Shown here piece after piece: positions 8,440 to 17,096 of a stretch of DNA of 46,109 bases. A model generated the notes under the pieces. That model saw nothing but the letters and a program-made list of their open reading frames with translations. It ran no database searches and had not been told where the DNA came from. Source of the DNA: an uncultured Pelagibacteraceae bacterium (GTDB lineage: Bacteria; Pseudomonadota; Alphaproteobacteria; Pelagibacterales; Pelagibacteraceae); the NCBI GenBank assembly GCA_902589395.1, contig CACIST010000006.1, positions 1 through 46,109 of the forward strand, given 5' to 3'. Positions within the stretch are counted from its first letter, which is position 1; each line of letters starts with the position of its first letter. Made by a program: the position numbers and the translations under genes.

Positions 8440-8901
8440 ATGGAAAAAGTATTTTATTTAATATTATTAAACTTTTTTATTTTCAATTTTGCTTATGCAA
8501 AAGACATAAGTATTGGTGAAAATTTAAATCTAGAGTTTACATGTGAGTTAGAAAAAAAAATTGTTAAGAATTCAGAGTATAATTATAAAACTTTTCTAGC
8601 AGAAGACCTAAATGTTAAAAATTTGGACTCATTTCAAATTTATTCAAATAAACCAAGCACATTAATGGTAAATGGATTATCAAAATTTTTCTCTCAAAAT
8701 TCAAATTTTGATGTAAAAATAGTAAATAAAGACGTAGTTTTGTTTAAGGCCTTTAACAACGACAAAACTTATTCAGAATCTGCGATAATTACAAGAAAAT
8801 CAGGTGAATTAATTCATGAAATTACAAAAAATATAAATACAGACAATTCAGAAAAAGATATTTCAATTTATATCTGTGAGAATAAATCAAAAAATGCCTA
8901 A
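8440..8901 (+). CDS. small secreted protein of unknown function
   Basis: The 153-residue product has a clear signal peptide (MEKVFYLILLNFFIFNFAYA, cleavage after AYA near residue 20). The mature region is lysine- and asparagine-rich and probably mostly beta, and contains Cys35 and Cys146, which could form a disulfide. I recognise no family. The gene sits directly behind the tmoX terminator and 34 bases before the MORN gene. With its two downstream neighbours it forms a small envelope-related insertion in the importer locus. No clear ribosome site precedes the ATG. The signal peptide and codon pattern support a real gene; the function is unknown. Confidence 0.65.
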   Translation: MEKVFYLILLNFFIFNFAYAKDISIGENLNLEFTCELEKKIVKNSEYNYKTFLAEDLNVKNLDSFQIYSNKPSTLMVNGLSKFFSQNSNFDVKIVNKDVVLFKAFNNDKTYSESAIITRKSGELIHEITKNINTDNSEKDISIYICENKSKNA

Positions 8902-8935
8902 TTTTTTTTTAAGAAATTTTGTGTAATATATTTCA

Positions 8936-9313
8936 ATGAAAAAGCTTATATTTTTTATACTTTTTTCGTCATTAATAACTTCTTTAGCATTAGCAAGAAG
9001 CACAGGGTGTAAAGAGGGAAATTGTGAAAATGGTTATGGTAAGTGGGTTTACACAGATAAAACAACTTATGAAGGTGAATGGGTTGCAACAAAAAAACAT
9101 GGCCAAGGAACCGAAACATGGCCGAATGGATATATTTACAAAGGTGAATTTAAAGAAAGTCAATGGAGCGGTATAGGAATTTTATTTTTTCCTGATGGTT
9201 CAACTTATGAAGGTGAATGGGCCAATGGTTTTATGAATGGTAAAGGTACTTTTACTTGGTCAGACGGAAAACAAAAAACAGGTATTTGGAAAAATGGAAG
9301 TTTCCAAGAATAG
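8936..9313 (+). CDS. exported MORN-repeat protein
   Basis: The 125-residue product starts with a signal peptide (MKKLIFFILFSSLITSLALA, cleavage after ALA near residue 20). Four MORN-type repeats follow, each with the Y-x-G-x-W/F...G-x-G core: YGKWVYTDKTTYEGEW, GQGTETWPNGYIYKGEF, GIGILFFPDGSTYEGEW and GKGTFTWSDGKQKTGIW. MORN repeats form a beta-strand solenoid used for lipid or protein contacts, and in bacteria such exported proteins are often of unknown role. The gene's end overlaps the start of the next gene, a membrane protein, by 20 bases, so the two are probably made together and may interact in the periplasm. Confidence 0.8.
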   Translation: MKKLIFFILFSSLITSLALARSTGCKEGNCENGYGKWVYTDKTTYEGEWVATKKHGQGTETWPNGYIYKGEFKESQWSGIGILFFPDGSTYEGEWANGFMNGKGTFTWSDGKQKTGIWKNGSFQE

Positions 9314-9839
9314 TTTTAAAACATTATCAGAGCCAGTTAAGCAATTTGGAGGATTAGTTGGTATAATTTTTCTTATCTTTCTAACTTTTTTTGTTTTAAA
9401 TAATATTTTTGGTGAAGGCGATGAACTGGTTGCTAAAATGAAAATAGAAGAAGAAAGAATAGCTGAAGAAAGAAAACTTAATAAGCTAATTTCTAGTCTC
9501 CCTTCAGGAGTTTTGGTTTCGTTTGATGGAACTGATAATTTTAAATTATCTGATGAATTATACGAGGCTGTATGCAAGGCAACTAAACTCATACCTCAAC
9601 GTGCAATTATGGGAGCGAATTTTCTAAACTTTAGAGCTCATGAAATTTATACAATTAACGGAAATAAAATAGATGAAACATTTGTAAAATGGGACGATGA
9701 AAAAAATAAATGTTTTGCAGGTTTCGTTGTAAGTGGAAATAATGTTGGTGTAGATGAAACTGTAAAAGTAAGTGGAGAAGCTTTGAGTTTTTTAAGTACA
9801 GGTATTGATACAAGAGTTTATTTTATAAAAAATTTTTAA
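9294..9839 (+). CDS. single-pass membrane protein of unknown function
   Basis: I place the start at ATG 9294, 20 bases inside the MORN gene. A farther upstream start at 9237 would extend 76 bases into the repeat-coding region and add no recognisable sequence. The 181-residue product has a short cytoplasmic N-terminus, one membrane helix (about residues 20-37, GIIFLIFLTFFVLNNIF), a charged likely coiled-coil segment (KIEEERIAEERKLNKL, near 48-63) and a C-terminal domain with two Cys residues. The end of the C-terminal domain is YFIKNF. No family was recognised. Coupling to the MORN gene suggests a membrane-anchored partner of that protein. Confidence 0.6.
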   Translation: MEVSKNSFKTLSEPVKQFGGLVGIIFLIFLTFFVLNNIFGEGDELVAKMKIEEERIAEERKLNKLISSLPSGVLVSFDGTDNFKLSDELYEAVCKATKLIPQRAIMGANFLNFRAHEIYTINGNKIDETFVKWDDEKNKCFAGFVVSGNNVGVDETVKVSGEALSFLSTGIDTRVYFIKNF

Positions 9840-9905
9840 GGAGGATATGTAACAAATTATAGAGATTTTATTTTATCTTAATTTCGTATAACCTTTATAT
9901 TATTT

Positions 9906-10937
9906 ATGTCTAAACCAGTAATTAAATGCCAATCTGTTTATAAAATCTTTGGAGCAAATGCTGAAAGAATGCTTAAAGAAGCAAATGGTAATGTTGATGC
10001 AAAAACATTTCAAGAAAATGGATGTATTGTAGGAGTTAACAATGCTTCTTTTGAGGTATCAAAAGGTGAAATGCTAGTTGTAATGGGTTTATCAGGATCA
10101 GGTAAATCAACATTATTAAGATGTATTTCTAGATTAACAGATGCAACTGGTGGAAAAATTTTTATTGAAGGCCAAGATTTGCTTAATTTAAATAACAAGG
10201 AGCTTATTGATTTAAGAAGAAATAAAATGGGAATGGTATTTCAAAGTTTTGCCCTACTTCCTCATAAAACAGTTTTAGAAAACATTGCTTTTCCTCTTCA
10301 AATTAAGGGCATTAAAACTGAAGATAGTATTAATAAAGCAATGGATATGGTTAAACTTGTTGGTCTCGATGGAAGAGAAAATTATTTTCCAAGAGAATTA
10401 TCTGGAGGACAACAACAAAGGGTAGGAATTGCAAGATCATTGGCAGTAGAGCCAGACATATGGTTCTTAGACGAGCCTTTCTCTGCATTAGATCCTCTAA
10501 TAAGGAAAGAAATGCAAGATGAATTTTTAAGACTTCAAGAAAAATTACAAAAAACTATTATGTTTATTACTCATGATTTTGATGAAGCCTTAAAACTCGC
10601 TGATCGAATTGCAATTATGAAAGATGGAATAATTGAGCAATTAGATACACCTGCGAACATTGTTTTAAATCCAGCTACAGAATATGTAAGAAAATTTACA
10701 GAAGAAGTTCCAAGGGAAAAAGTTTTATTAATTAAAGATGTAATGGATGAAATAACCTCTGACAACATGGGTGATATAAAAGTTTCAAAAGACGAGATTA
10801 TTGAAAATGTTGCTGAAAAAATATTAACACAAGAAAAAACAGTAGCTGTTACAGATGGCAAAAATAATATCGTAGGTTCAATTAATCCTGCAAAAATTAT
10901 TAATACAGTTTTTGGGGGAAGAAAAAATAATCATTAA
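9906..10937 (+). CDS. tmoW: TMAO/glycine betaine-type ABC importer ATPase
   Basis: The 343-residue protein carries all ABC ATPase motifs: Walker A GLSGSGKST (about residues 61-69), Q-loop MVFQSFALLPH, signature LSGGQQQR (about 165), Walker B IWFLDEP (about 185) and the switch histidine in FITHDFDEA (about 222). The residues after about 255 form a degenerate CBS-like tail, as in ProV/OpuAA proteins that sense ionic strength. It powers the permease encoded three bases downstream. The gene has no ribosome site at its ATG. A TATAAC box lies about 12 bases upstream, which would give a leaderless transcript if used as a -10. Naming as tmoW follows the tmoXWV order remembered from Ruegeria pomeroyi and is less certain than the family call. 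Confidence 0.9.
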   Translation: MSKPVIKCQSVYKIFGANAERMLKEANGNVDAKTFQENGCIVGVNNASFEVSKGEMLVVMGLSGSGKSTLLRCISRLTDATGGKIFIEGQDLLNLNNKELIDLRRNKMGMVFQSFALLPHKTVLENIAFPLQIKGIKTEDSINKAMDMVKLVGLDGRENYFPRELSGGQQQRVGIARSLAVEPDIWFLDEPFSALDPLIRKEMQDEFLRLQEKLQKTIMFITHDFDEALKLADRIAIMKDGIIEQLDTPANIVLNPATEYVRKFTEEVPREKVLLIKDVMDEITSDNMGDIKVSKDEIIENVAEKILTQEKTVAVTDGKNNIVGSINPAKIINTVFGGRKNNH

Positions 10938-10940
10938 ATT

Positions 10941-13094
10941 ATGGAATTACTTAAAAAATATCCTAAATTATTTCAATGGTTATTTTTATTAGCAGTATTT
11001 TTTGCACTATGTTTTGCAATTGATGTTCCTGAAACTTACAAATTTATTAGAGGACAAGCAGAATTTGTAAAAGATCCTAATCAGAGTGCCTTCGTATTTC
11101 TAGGTAAAGAGGTTAGATATTACGCTTTTGATGTTTTCTGGAGATTGCCACCATTACTTGGATGGCTTCCAATTTGGATAAATGATTCATTGTTCTTTTT
11201 AATGAATGATTGGATGCCAATGGAATTTTGGAATGAAGATACGCAGGAATATAAAACACGACCTTTAGTTTTACAAATAACTAGAAACCTAACCGCATTT
11301 ATGACTTTTCTAATAGAATTAATTAGAGAGATTTTATTAGGCGGTCTTGAAACAATTGTTGCTTTTACAAGTTGGGATTGGATTGATGCTAATCCCTGGG
11401 CAGAATTACCAGGCTTACCTTGGACTATTGTAGCAGCAGGATCAGCGATACTTGCTTATAAGTTAGGAGGTAAAGGATTGGCCTTATATGCACTTTTATC
11501 AATGACTTACATTTCAATATTTGGACAATGGAAACCGTCTATGCAAACACTTTCTTTTATATTAGTTGCAGCACCTCTTTCATTTATTTTTGGTTTAGGT
11601 TTGGGTGTTGCAGCATACAAAAGCAAAAGAGTAGAAAAAGCTTTATATCCAATACTTTTAGTTATGCAGACGATGCCCCAGTATGCGGTATTAGTTCCTG
11701 CACTAGTTCTTTTTGGGGTAGGAGACCATGCTGCAGTAATTATAACAATGATTGTTGCTGTGCCTCCAATGATACTATTAACTTTATTAGGTTTAAGGGC
11801 TGTCCCCCCAGAGGTAATTGAAGCTGGTAGAATGAGTGGATGTAGTAACTGGCAACTAATGTCAAAAGTATTAATTCCAACAGCGAGAAGAGATATTTTA
11901 ATAGGAGTTAACCAAGTTATAATGGTGTGTTTTTCTATGGCAGTTATCTCTGCATTTATAGGAGCAAAAGGTTTAGGTTTTAATTTATTATTAGCTCTAA
12001 ATCAGTTGAATATTGGATTAGCATTAGAGGCAGGTCTTTGTATTAGTTTGATCGCAATTTTATTAGATAAGATGTCTTTAGCTTGGGCAAATAAACAGGT
12101 TGATTATTTTGGTAATTTAAATTTTTATCAACGAAATAAAAATTCATTATTATTTGGAGTTATAGTAATAGTAGGTATTCTATTAGCTTACTTTGGATCA
12201 ATTTATTTTAAAGACGGGTATAATTATTTATTTGAAGTTCCACATAATAAAGGAATATCAACAGCAGACTTTTGGAATAAAGGTGTTGACTGGATATTTG
12301 ATACTTTCTTTGTATATATAAAAGCATTTAACACTTGGCTAATTGTTGATGTACTCCAACCGATGAGAGCTTTATATTTGAGAATGCCAGCCGTAGCCAC
12401 ATTAGTTCTAGTTGTTGGAGCTGGATATTTAATTGGTGGAGTTAGATCTGCTTTAGTTGTTTGTGGTTTAACTTTATTTATAGCTCTAAGCCCATGGTGG
12501 GATAGAGCTTTAGTAACCACATACATGGCAACATTTGGTGTACTAGTATCTTGCATAATTGGATTTACTGTTGGAACTTTATGTTTTCAAAATAAACATT
12601 CTACAAACTTTATGTTAAATGTTTGTGATATATTTCAAACTTTTCCGTCTTTTGTATATTTAATTCCTGTGATGATGCTTTTTGGAATTACAGATACTTC
12701 AGTTTTAATTGCTGTAATAGTTTATGCTACGATACCAGCAACAAGATACACCATCGAGGGTCTTAGAAGTGTTCCAGCTGGACTACATGATGCTGCAACG
12801 ATGTCAGGTGTAACAAAGTTTCAAAGACTATTTAAAATAGAATTTCCATTAGCATTTCCACACATGATGTTAGGGCTTAATCAAACAATAGTTTTTGCAT
12901 TATTTATGGTGATTATCGGAGCTTTTATTGGAACAGAGGATTTGGGTCAGTATATTTTAAAAGCTTTATCAGATAAAAAAGGTGCAGGCATTGGGTTAAC
13001 ACTTGGAATTTGTGTTGCATTTATTGGACTAATTTTTGATAATTTAATTAGAACTTGGGTAGGACAAAGAAAAAAACATTTAGGTATAGACTAA
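10941..13094 (+). CDS. tmoV: fused two-domain permease of the TMAO/betaine ABC importer
   Basis: At 717 residues this is more than twice the length of a typical ProW/OpuAB permease, and it contains two complete binding-protein-dependent permease domains. Each has a coupling loop: EAGRMSGCSNWQLMSKVLIP near residues 292-311 and DAATMSGVTKFQRLFKIEFP near 614-633. The first domain is preceded by a long N-terminal region with extra membrane helices, and a periplasmic linker (about residues 425-465) precedes the helices of the second. One polypeptide therefore supplies the whole membrane channel that a homodimer provides in OpuA. The gene begins three bases after tmoW and ends four bases before glpK, so the three are probably co-transcribed. 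Confidence 0.88.
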   Translation: MELLKKYPKLFQWLFLLAVFFALCFAIDVPETYKFIRGQAEFVKDPNQSAFVFLGKEVRYYAFDVFWRLPPLLGWLPIWINDSLFFLMNDWMPMEFWNEDTQEYKTRPLVLQITRNLTAFMTFLIELIREILLGGLETIVAFTSWDWIDANPWAELPGLPWTIVAAGSAILAYKLGGKGLALYALLSMTYISIFGQWKPSMQTLSFILVAAPLSFIFGLGLGVAAYKSKRVEKALYPILLVMQTMPQYAVLVPALVLFGVGDHAAVIITMIVAVPPMILLTLLGLRAVPPEVIEAGRMSGCSNWQLMSKVLIPTARRDILIGVNQVIMVCFSMAVISAFIGAKGLGFNLLLALNQLNIGLALEAGLCISLIAILLDKMSLAWANKQVDYFGNLNFYQRNKNSLLFGVIVIVGILLAYFGSIYFKDGYNYLFEVPHNKGISTADFWNKGVDWIFDTFFVYIKAFNTWLIVDVLQPMRALYLRMPAVATLVLVVGAGYLIGGVRSALVVCGLTLFIALSPWWDRALVTTYMATFGVLVSCIIGFTVGTLCFQNKHSTNFMLNVCDIFQTFPSFVYLIPVMMLFGITDTSVLIAVIVYATIPATRYTIEGLRSVPAGLHDAATMSGVTKFQRLFKIEFPLAFPHMMLGLNQTIVFALFMVIIGAFIGTEDLGQYILKALSDKKGAGIGLTLGICVAFIGLIFDNLIRTWVGQRKKHLGID

Positions 13095-13098
13095 AATT

Positions 13099-14577
13099 GT
13101 GAAAAAATTTCTTGTTGCTATCGACCAAGGCACAACATCGTCTAGAGCAATTCTCTTTGATTTAGATGGCAATATAAAATTTACATCTCAGTTTGAATTT
13201 AACCAATACTTTCCAAAAAATGGATGGGTAGAGCATAATCCAAATGAAATTTGGTTAACAACTCTTAAAGCTTTAAAAAAAGTAATTAAAAAAGCATCTC
13301 TACTAAAAGGAAAAATATTAAGTATTGGAATAACCAACCAGAGAGAGACAACTATTCTATGGAACAAGAAAACGGGTAAACCAGTATACAATGCGATTGT
13401 TTGGCAAGATAGAAGAACTCATGAGTACTGTGAAAAGCTAAAGCAAAAAAAATATGAAAATATTTTTAGAAAAAAAACTGGTTTATTTATTGATCCATAT
13501 TTTTCAGCTACTAAAATTAAATGGATCTTAGAAAACGTAAAAATTTCGAAGAAACTTCAAAAATCTAATAATTTATTATTTGGCACAGTTGATACTTTCT
13601 TAATTTGGAAACTAACTAATGGACAACATCATTTAACAGAGGCAACAAATGCAAGTAGAACAATGTTGTTTAATATAAATAATAACACTTGGGACAAAGA
13701 AATTTTAAAAAAGCTCAATATCTCAAAAAGTATTTTACCTGATGTAAAAAATTCAGCGGATAATTTTGGATCAACAAACAAAAAAATAATTGGATATGAA
13801 ATTCCTATATCTGCAGTTTTAGGTGATCAACAAGCTGCAGCTGTAGGACAATCTTGTTTTAAAAAAGGCTCAATTAAAAGTACTTATGGCACAGGTGCTT
13901 TTGTAATAATGAATACTGGGTCGAAAAAAATTTTTTCAAAAAATAAATTATTAACCACAATTTGTTACAGATTAAACGGAAAAAATACTTTTGCTCTCGA
14001 AGGTTCGATTTTTATCGCTGGAGCAGGTGTTCAATGGTTAAGAGATAAGTTAAAATTAATTAATAATGCTTATGACACAGAACAAATTGCTAAATCAAAA
14101 AAAAATAATGAAGGTGTCTATGTTGTACCAGCTTTTAGTGGACTGGGAGCTCCATACTGGAGACCTGACGCAAGAGGAGTTATAACTGGATTAACTAGAG
14201 ATAGTGATTGGAAAACCTTAGTAAGAGCAATTATAGAGTCTGTGGCATACCAAAGCTATGATCTATTTAATGCCATGAGAAAAGATGGATTAAAACCAAA
14301 TATAATAAAAATTGATGGAGGAATGGTGGAAAACGACTGGTTTTCACAGTTTTTGGCAAATATTATTGATATTAAAACAGAAAGACCCAAAGTTTTGGAA
14401 ACTACAGCACTTGGAGTTGCTTTATTTGCTGGATACCAAATAGGAATATTTAAATCTTTACATCAAATAAAGAGAAAATGGAAAAAAGATAGAACCTTTA
14501 AACCTAAACTAAGTTCGACAATTAGAAAAGAACTATTGAATGGGTGGAAATTGTCAGTTGATAAAACCTTATTGTAA
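13099..14577 (+). CDS. glpK: glycerol kinase
   Basis: The 492-residue protein is full length for GlpK and catalyses glycerol plus ATP to sn-glycerol 3-phosphate in the cytoplasm. Visible FGGY-kinase marks are the phosphate-1 loop AIDQGTTSSRAILFD (residues 7-21), GITNQRETTILW, WQDRRTHEYC with the substrate-binding Arg-Glu/Asp region, the YGTGAFV phosphate-2 loop and the C-terminal IDGGMVENDWFSQFLAN adenosine-binding segment. It starts with GTG at 13099, four bases after the permease stop, and has no good ribosome site, so it probably relies on coupling. A glycerol kinase behind a TMAO importer is unusual. A GpsA-like dehydrogenase 1.4 kb downstream, across tmm, would oxidise its product. Confidence 0.93.
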   Translation: MKKFLVAIDQGTTSSRAILFDLDGNIKFTSQFEFNQYFPKNGWVEHNPNEIWLTTLKALKKVIKKASLLKGKILSIGITNQRETTILWNKKTGKPVYNAIVWQDRRTHEYCEKLKQKKYENIFRKKTGLFIDPYFSATKIKWILENVKISKKLQKSNNLLFGTVDTFLIWKLTNGQHHLTEATNASRTMLFNINNNTWDKEILKKLNISKSILPDVKNSADNFGSTNKKIIGYEIPISAVLGDQQAAAVGQSCFKKGSIKSTYGTGAFVIMNTGSKKIFSKNKLLTTICYRLNGKNTFALEGSIFIAGAGVQWLRDKLKLINNAYDTEQIAKSKKNNEGVYVVPAFSGLGAPYWRPDARGVITGLTRDSDWKTLVRAIIESVAYQSYDLFNAMRKDGLKPNIIKIDGGMVENDWFSQFLANIIDIKTERPKVLETTALGVALFAGYQIGIFKSLHQIKRKWKKDRTFKPKLSSTIRKELLNGWKLSVDKTLL

Positions 14578-14583
14578 ATTTTA

Positions 14584-15912
14584 TTATTTTAAAAACGTAT
14601 CCATAGAGTCATCCATTGCTGATGCCCAAGGTGTATGGTGAATAGGAGCTATGGATCCAGTCACAGGTGATGAAAAAGATTTATTTCTGTAAGTTGAAAT
14701 ATCATCCATTTTATGATGTTCCCAATCTTTGAAATGTTTTCTTATCAATTCAAAATCAATTTTTGGATAATCCGACATATCATGAAGCTCTTTAGTATAC
14801 TCAGTTTGAAAATCAATCATTTGATCAGGATTTTCTAATTTTTCTTCCATAGAAACCCATTTAGAAATATCTTTTTCTATTTCGCTATCATTTGGAATCT
14901 TAATTTTATTCATTATCACATCCCTTGCAAACCATGCTTGGCAATCAAACATATTAAAAGTATGAAATTGATCCTGCATACCTAGGTACATTAGCTTATG
15001 ATTATCTTGCCAAACTACTCCTTTGTATAATTTTGGTGGATATAATCTGTTATGAGTTTTGAGACTTAGTTTTTCGTTCAAAAATGGAAAATGATGCAGG
15101 TAGCCAGTGCATAATATAATTACATCTGCTTCTTGTTCTGTACCGTCTTTAAAAATTGCTTTGTTACCTTCTAATCTATCAAGATAGTAAACTTCTTTCA
15201 TACCAGAAGGCCATTTAAAACCCATTGGATTATGTCTGAAACCTATGGTTACACTTTTAGCTCCATATTTATTACACTGTAGTGCAACATCTTCAGCTGA
15301 ATAACTGCTTCCAAGCACTATAACATTTTTATCTCTAAATTCTTCAGCATCTCTGAAATCATGAGAATGCATTATTCTTCCTGGAAAAGAACTCATACCC
15401 TTGTATTCAGGAATAAATGGAACTGAAAAATGTCCAGTTGAAACAATTACGTAATCAAACTTGTCAGACAAAATTTTATTGTTAGTTTTATCTTGATAAC
15501 TAACCTCAAATTTATCTGAATTGTAATTTACGCTCATCACACTTGTGCTAAATTTTATTTTGCTTTTAAGGTTTCCTTTACTTACTCTCCCAATTATATA
15601 ATTGTATAATACTTCTCTAGGTGGAAAAGATGGAATAGGTTTTCCAAAATGCTCGTCAAAAGAATAATCTGCAAATTCCAAACATTCTTTTGGTCCATTT
15701 GACCATAAATATCTATACATACTGTTGGGTACAGGATCACCATATTGATCTGATCCAGTTCTCCAACTGTAGTTCCATAGTCCTCCCCAATCATCTTGTT
15801 TTTCAAAACATACGATTTCTGGAACCTTTTCTCCTTTTTGCTCAGCATGTTCAAAGGCTCTTAACATGGATAAACCACAAGGACCTGCACCGATTATTGC
15901 TATTTTATTCAT
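14584..15912 (-). CDS. tmm: trimethylamine monooxygenase (bacterial FMO)
   Basis: The 442-residue flavoprotein matches bacterial Tmm closely along its whole length, as I remember the Methylocella protein. Marks are the FAD site IGAGPCGLSML (residues 6-16), DWGGLWNYSWRTG, SMYRYLWSNGPKECLEF carrying the substrate/NADP-pocket residues, the FMO fingerprint FPGRIMHSHDF, the NADPH site LGSSYSAEDVALQ and the C-terminal HHTPWASAMDDS. It oxidises trimethylamine to TMAO with NADPH and oxygen, and can act on related amines or sulfides. It is convergent with glpK (six bases apart) and divergent from the GpsA-like gene. Its product is the substrate of the Tdm protein encoded nearby. Confidence 0.93.
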   Translation of the reverse strand: MNKIAIIGAGPCGLSMLRAFEHAEQKGEKVPEIVCFEKQDDWGGLWNYSWRTGSDQYGDPVPNSMYRYLWSNGPKECLEFADYSFDEHFGKPIPSFPPREVLYNYIIGRVSKGNLKSKIKFSTSVMSVNYNSDKFEVSYQDKTNNKILSDKFDYVIVSTGHFSVPFIPEYKGMSSFPGRIMHSHDFRDAEEFRDKNVIVLGSSYSAEDVALQCNKYGAKSVTIGFRHNPMGFKWPSGMKEVYYLDRLEGNKAIFKDGTEQEADVIILCTGYLHHFPFLNEKLSLKTHNRLYPPKLYKGVVWQDNHKLMYLGMQDQFHTFNMFDCQAWFARDVIMNKIKIPNDSEIEKDISKWVSMEEKLENPDQMIDFQTEYTKELHDMSDYPKIDFELIRKHFKDWEHHKMDDISTYRNKSFSSPVTGSIAPIHHTPWASAMDDSMDTFLK

Positions 15913-16026
15913 ATAAACTGTATAATTTTAAAAATTTATTTTATTAATAAAATCAAAAAAATAAAACTATTTTTTCTTTAAATTTACTTGTTATTAATGA
16001 ATAGTTTATTTTTATTGAATTTACTT

Positions 16027-16983
16027 ATGAAAAAAATTCTAATTATTGGAGGAGGAGCTATGGGATCAGCGTTCTCTGTTCCATGTATAGATAATAATAA
16101 TAAAGTATTTATTACAGAACCATATAGTCAAAGATTTATTAAAAATTTAACATCAAAAAATAAATTTCATTCAGGTTTAAAAATTAATCTTTCAAAAAAA
16201 TTAATATTTAAAAAATATGCCAAAGAGTTATTTTTTGAAAAATATGATCTTATTGTAATTGCATTAAGCTTAACAGGTATTAATTTTGTTGGTAAAGAAT
16301 TAGAAAAATATAAAGTAAAATCTCCAATTTTAGTTCTTACAAAAGGTCTCAAATACGAAAAGAAAAATAAAAAAATTACGACTATTTCTCAAACTCTTTT
16401 AAAAAATATTCCAAAATTAAATGTATCAGTTTTGAAAGGACCTTGTTTAGCTAAAGAATTAGTGAGAAAAAGTCAAACGAGTGTAATTATAGCTAACAAA
16501 AACATTAAAAATGCAAAATTGTTAGGTAAAATGATTTCAACCAAATATTATTTGATAGAATACTCTAAAGATGTAATTGGCGTTGAAATATGTTCAGCAA
16601 TAAAAAATATTTATTCCATGATAATTGGCTCTGGTTTAAGTTTGAATAAATCTTCAAATCTATTTCAAAAATCACTATCAGAAATGAAATACTTAACTAG
16701 ACAGTTAAAAGGAAAAGAAGAAACAGTTTTAAGTCTAGCGGGAGTTGGAGATTTGTATGTAAGTGCAGCGGGTGGAAGAAATAGCAAGATGGGAAACTAT
16801 TTAGGACAAGGTTTTACTTTTAAAAGTGCTAAAAAAAAGTTTATGGCAAATGATACTGTAGAAGGCGAACAACTTGTGAGAGAAATCGCGCCATTTATTT
16901 TAAAAAAATTTAACTCAAAAAAAATTCCTTTAATGTTCAGAATGATTAGAGCAATTCTAAAAAATAAAAAATTTACAATTTAA
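16027..16983 (+). CDS. gpsA: NAD(P)-dependent glycerol-3-phosphate dehydrogenase (GpsA-like)
   Basis: I choose ATG 16027 because the Rossmann motif ILIIGGGAMGSAF follows at once; upstream in-frame starts add a hydrophobic leader absent from the family. The 318-residue product shows the GpsA landmarks VLTKGLKY, VLKGPCLAKELV, the catalytic-lysine region EICSAIKNIYSMIIGSGL, and LAGVGDLYVSAAGGRNSKMGNYLGQG. It interconverts sn-glycerol 3-phosphate and dihydroxyacetone phosphate. Members of this family usually serve phospholipid synthesis. Here the position between glpK/tmm and the glycoside-uptake operon suggests a catabolic role in oxidising glycerol 3-phosphate, which is an inference. The fingerprint region is somewhat diverged from textbook GpsA. 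Confidence 0.8.
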   Translation: MKKILIIGGGAMGSAFSVPCIDNNNKVFITEPYSQRFIKNLTSKNKFHSGLKINLSKKLIFKKYAKELFFEKYDLIVIALSLTGINFVGKELEKYKVKSPILVLTKGLKYEKKNKKITTISQTLLKNIPKLNVSVLKGPCLAKELVRKSQTSVIIANKNIKNAKLLGKMISTKYYLIEYSKDVIGVEICSAIKNIYSMIIGSGLSLNKSSNLFQKSLSEMKYLTRQLKGKEETVLSLAGVGDLYVSAAGGRNSKMGNYLGQGFTFKSAKKKFMANDTVEGEQLVREIAPFILKKFNSKKIPLMFRMIRAILKNKKFTI

Positions 16984-17096
16984 AATATATTATATTTATT
17001 GACTTTTTGAACAGGGGGTCTTCTTTTAACTTATTGTCATTCATTTCTCTCGCTGATACATTTACTTTATTAATCAACGAAAAGAGGGGAAAATCA
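16984..17096 (+). promoter_or_regulatory. control region ahead of the glycoside ABC importer operon
   Basis: The 113 bases hold two -35-like sequences, TTGACT at 16999-17004 and TTGTCA at 17034-17039. The second precedes GATACA at 17055-17060 with a 15-base spacer, shorter than ideal. The ribosome site AGAGGGG (about 17082-17088) precedes the chosen ATG at 17097. No stable hairpin or riboswitch-like fold was evident by eye. Confidence 0.35.

Noticed and set aside
9237-9293. Upstream start of the membrane protein within the MORN gene
   Set aside because: The extra 19 residues are a frame-shifted reading of MORN repeat codons and carry no feature; ATG 9294 is preferred.
11528-11821. Cysteine-rich 97-residue open frame inside the permease gene
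   Set aside because: It is an out-of-frame shadow of tmoV; the cysteines arise from shifted reading of hydrophobic codons.
15988-16026. Longer N-terminus for the GpsA-like protein
   Set aside because: It would add a hydrophobic leader before a cytoplasmic Rossmann enzyme; ATG 16027 directly precedes the dinucleotide-binding strand.
17007-17096. Thirty-residue N-terminal extension of the sugar binding protein
   Set aside because: It would bury the signal peptide; the ribosome site and signal sequence fit ATG 17097.
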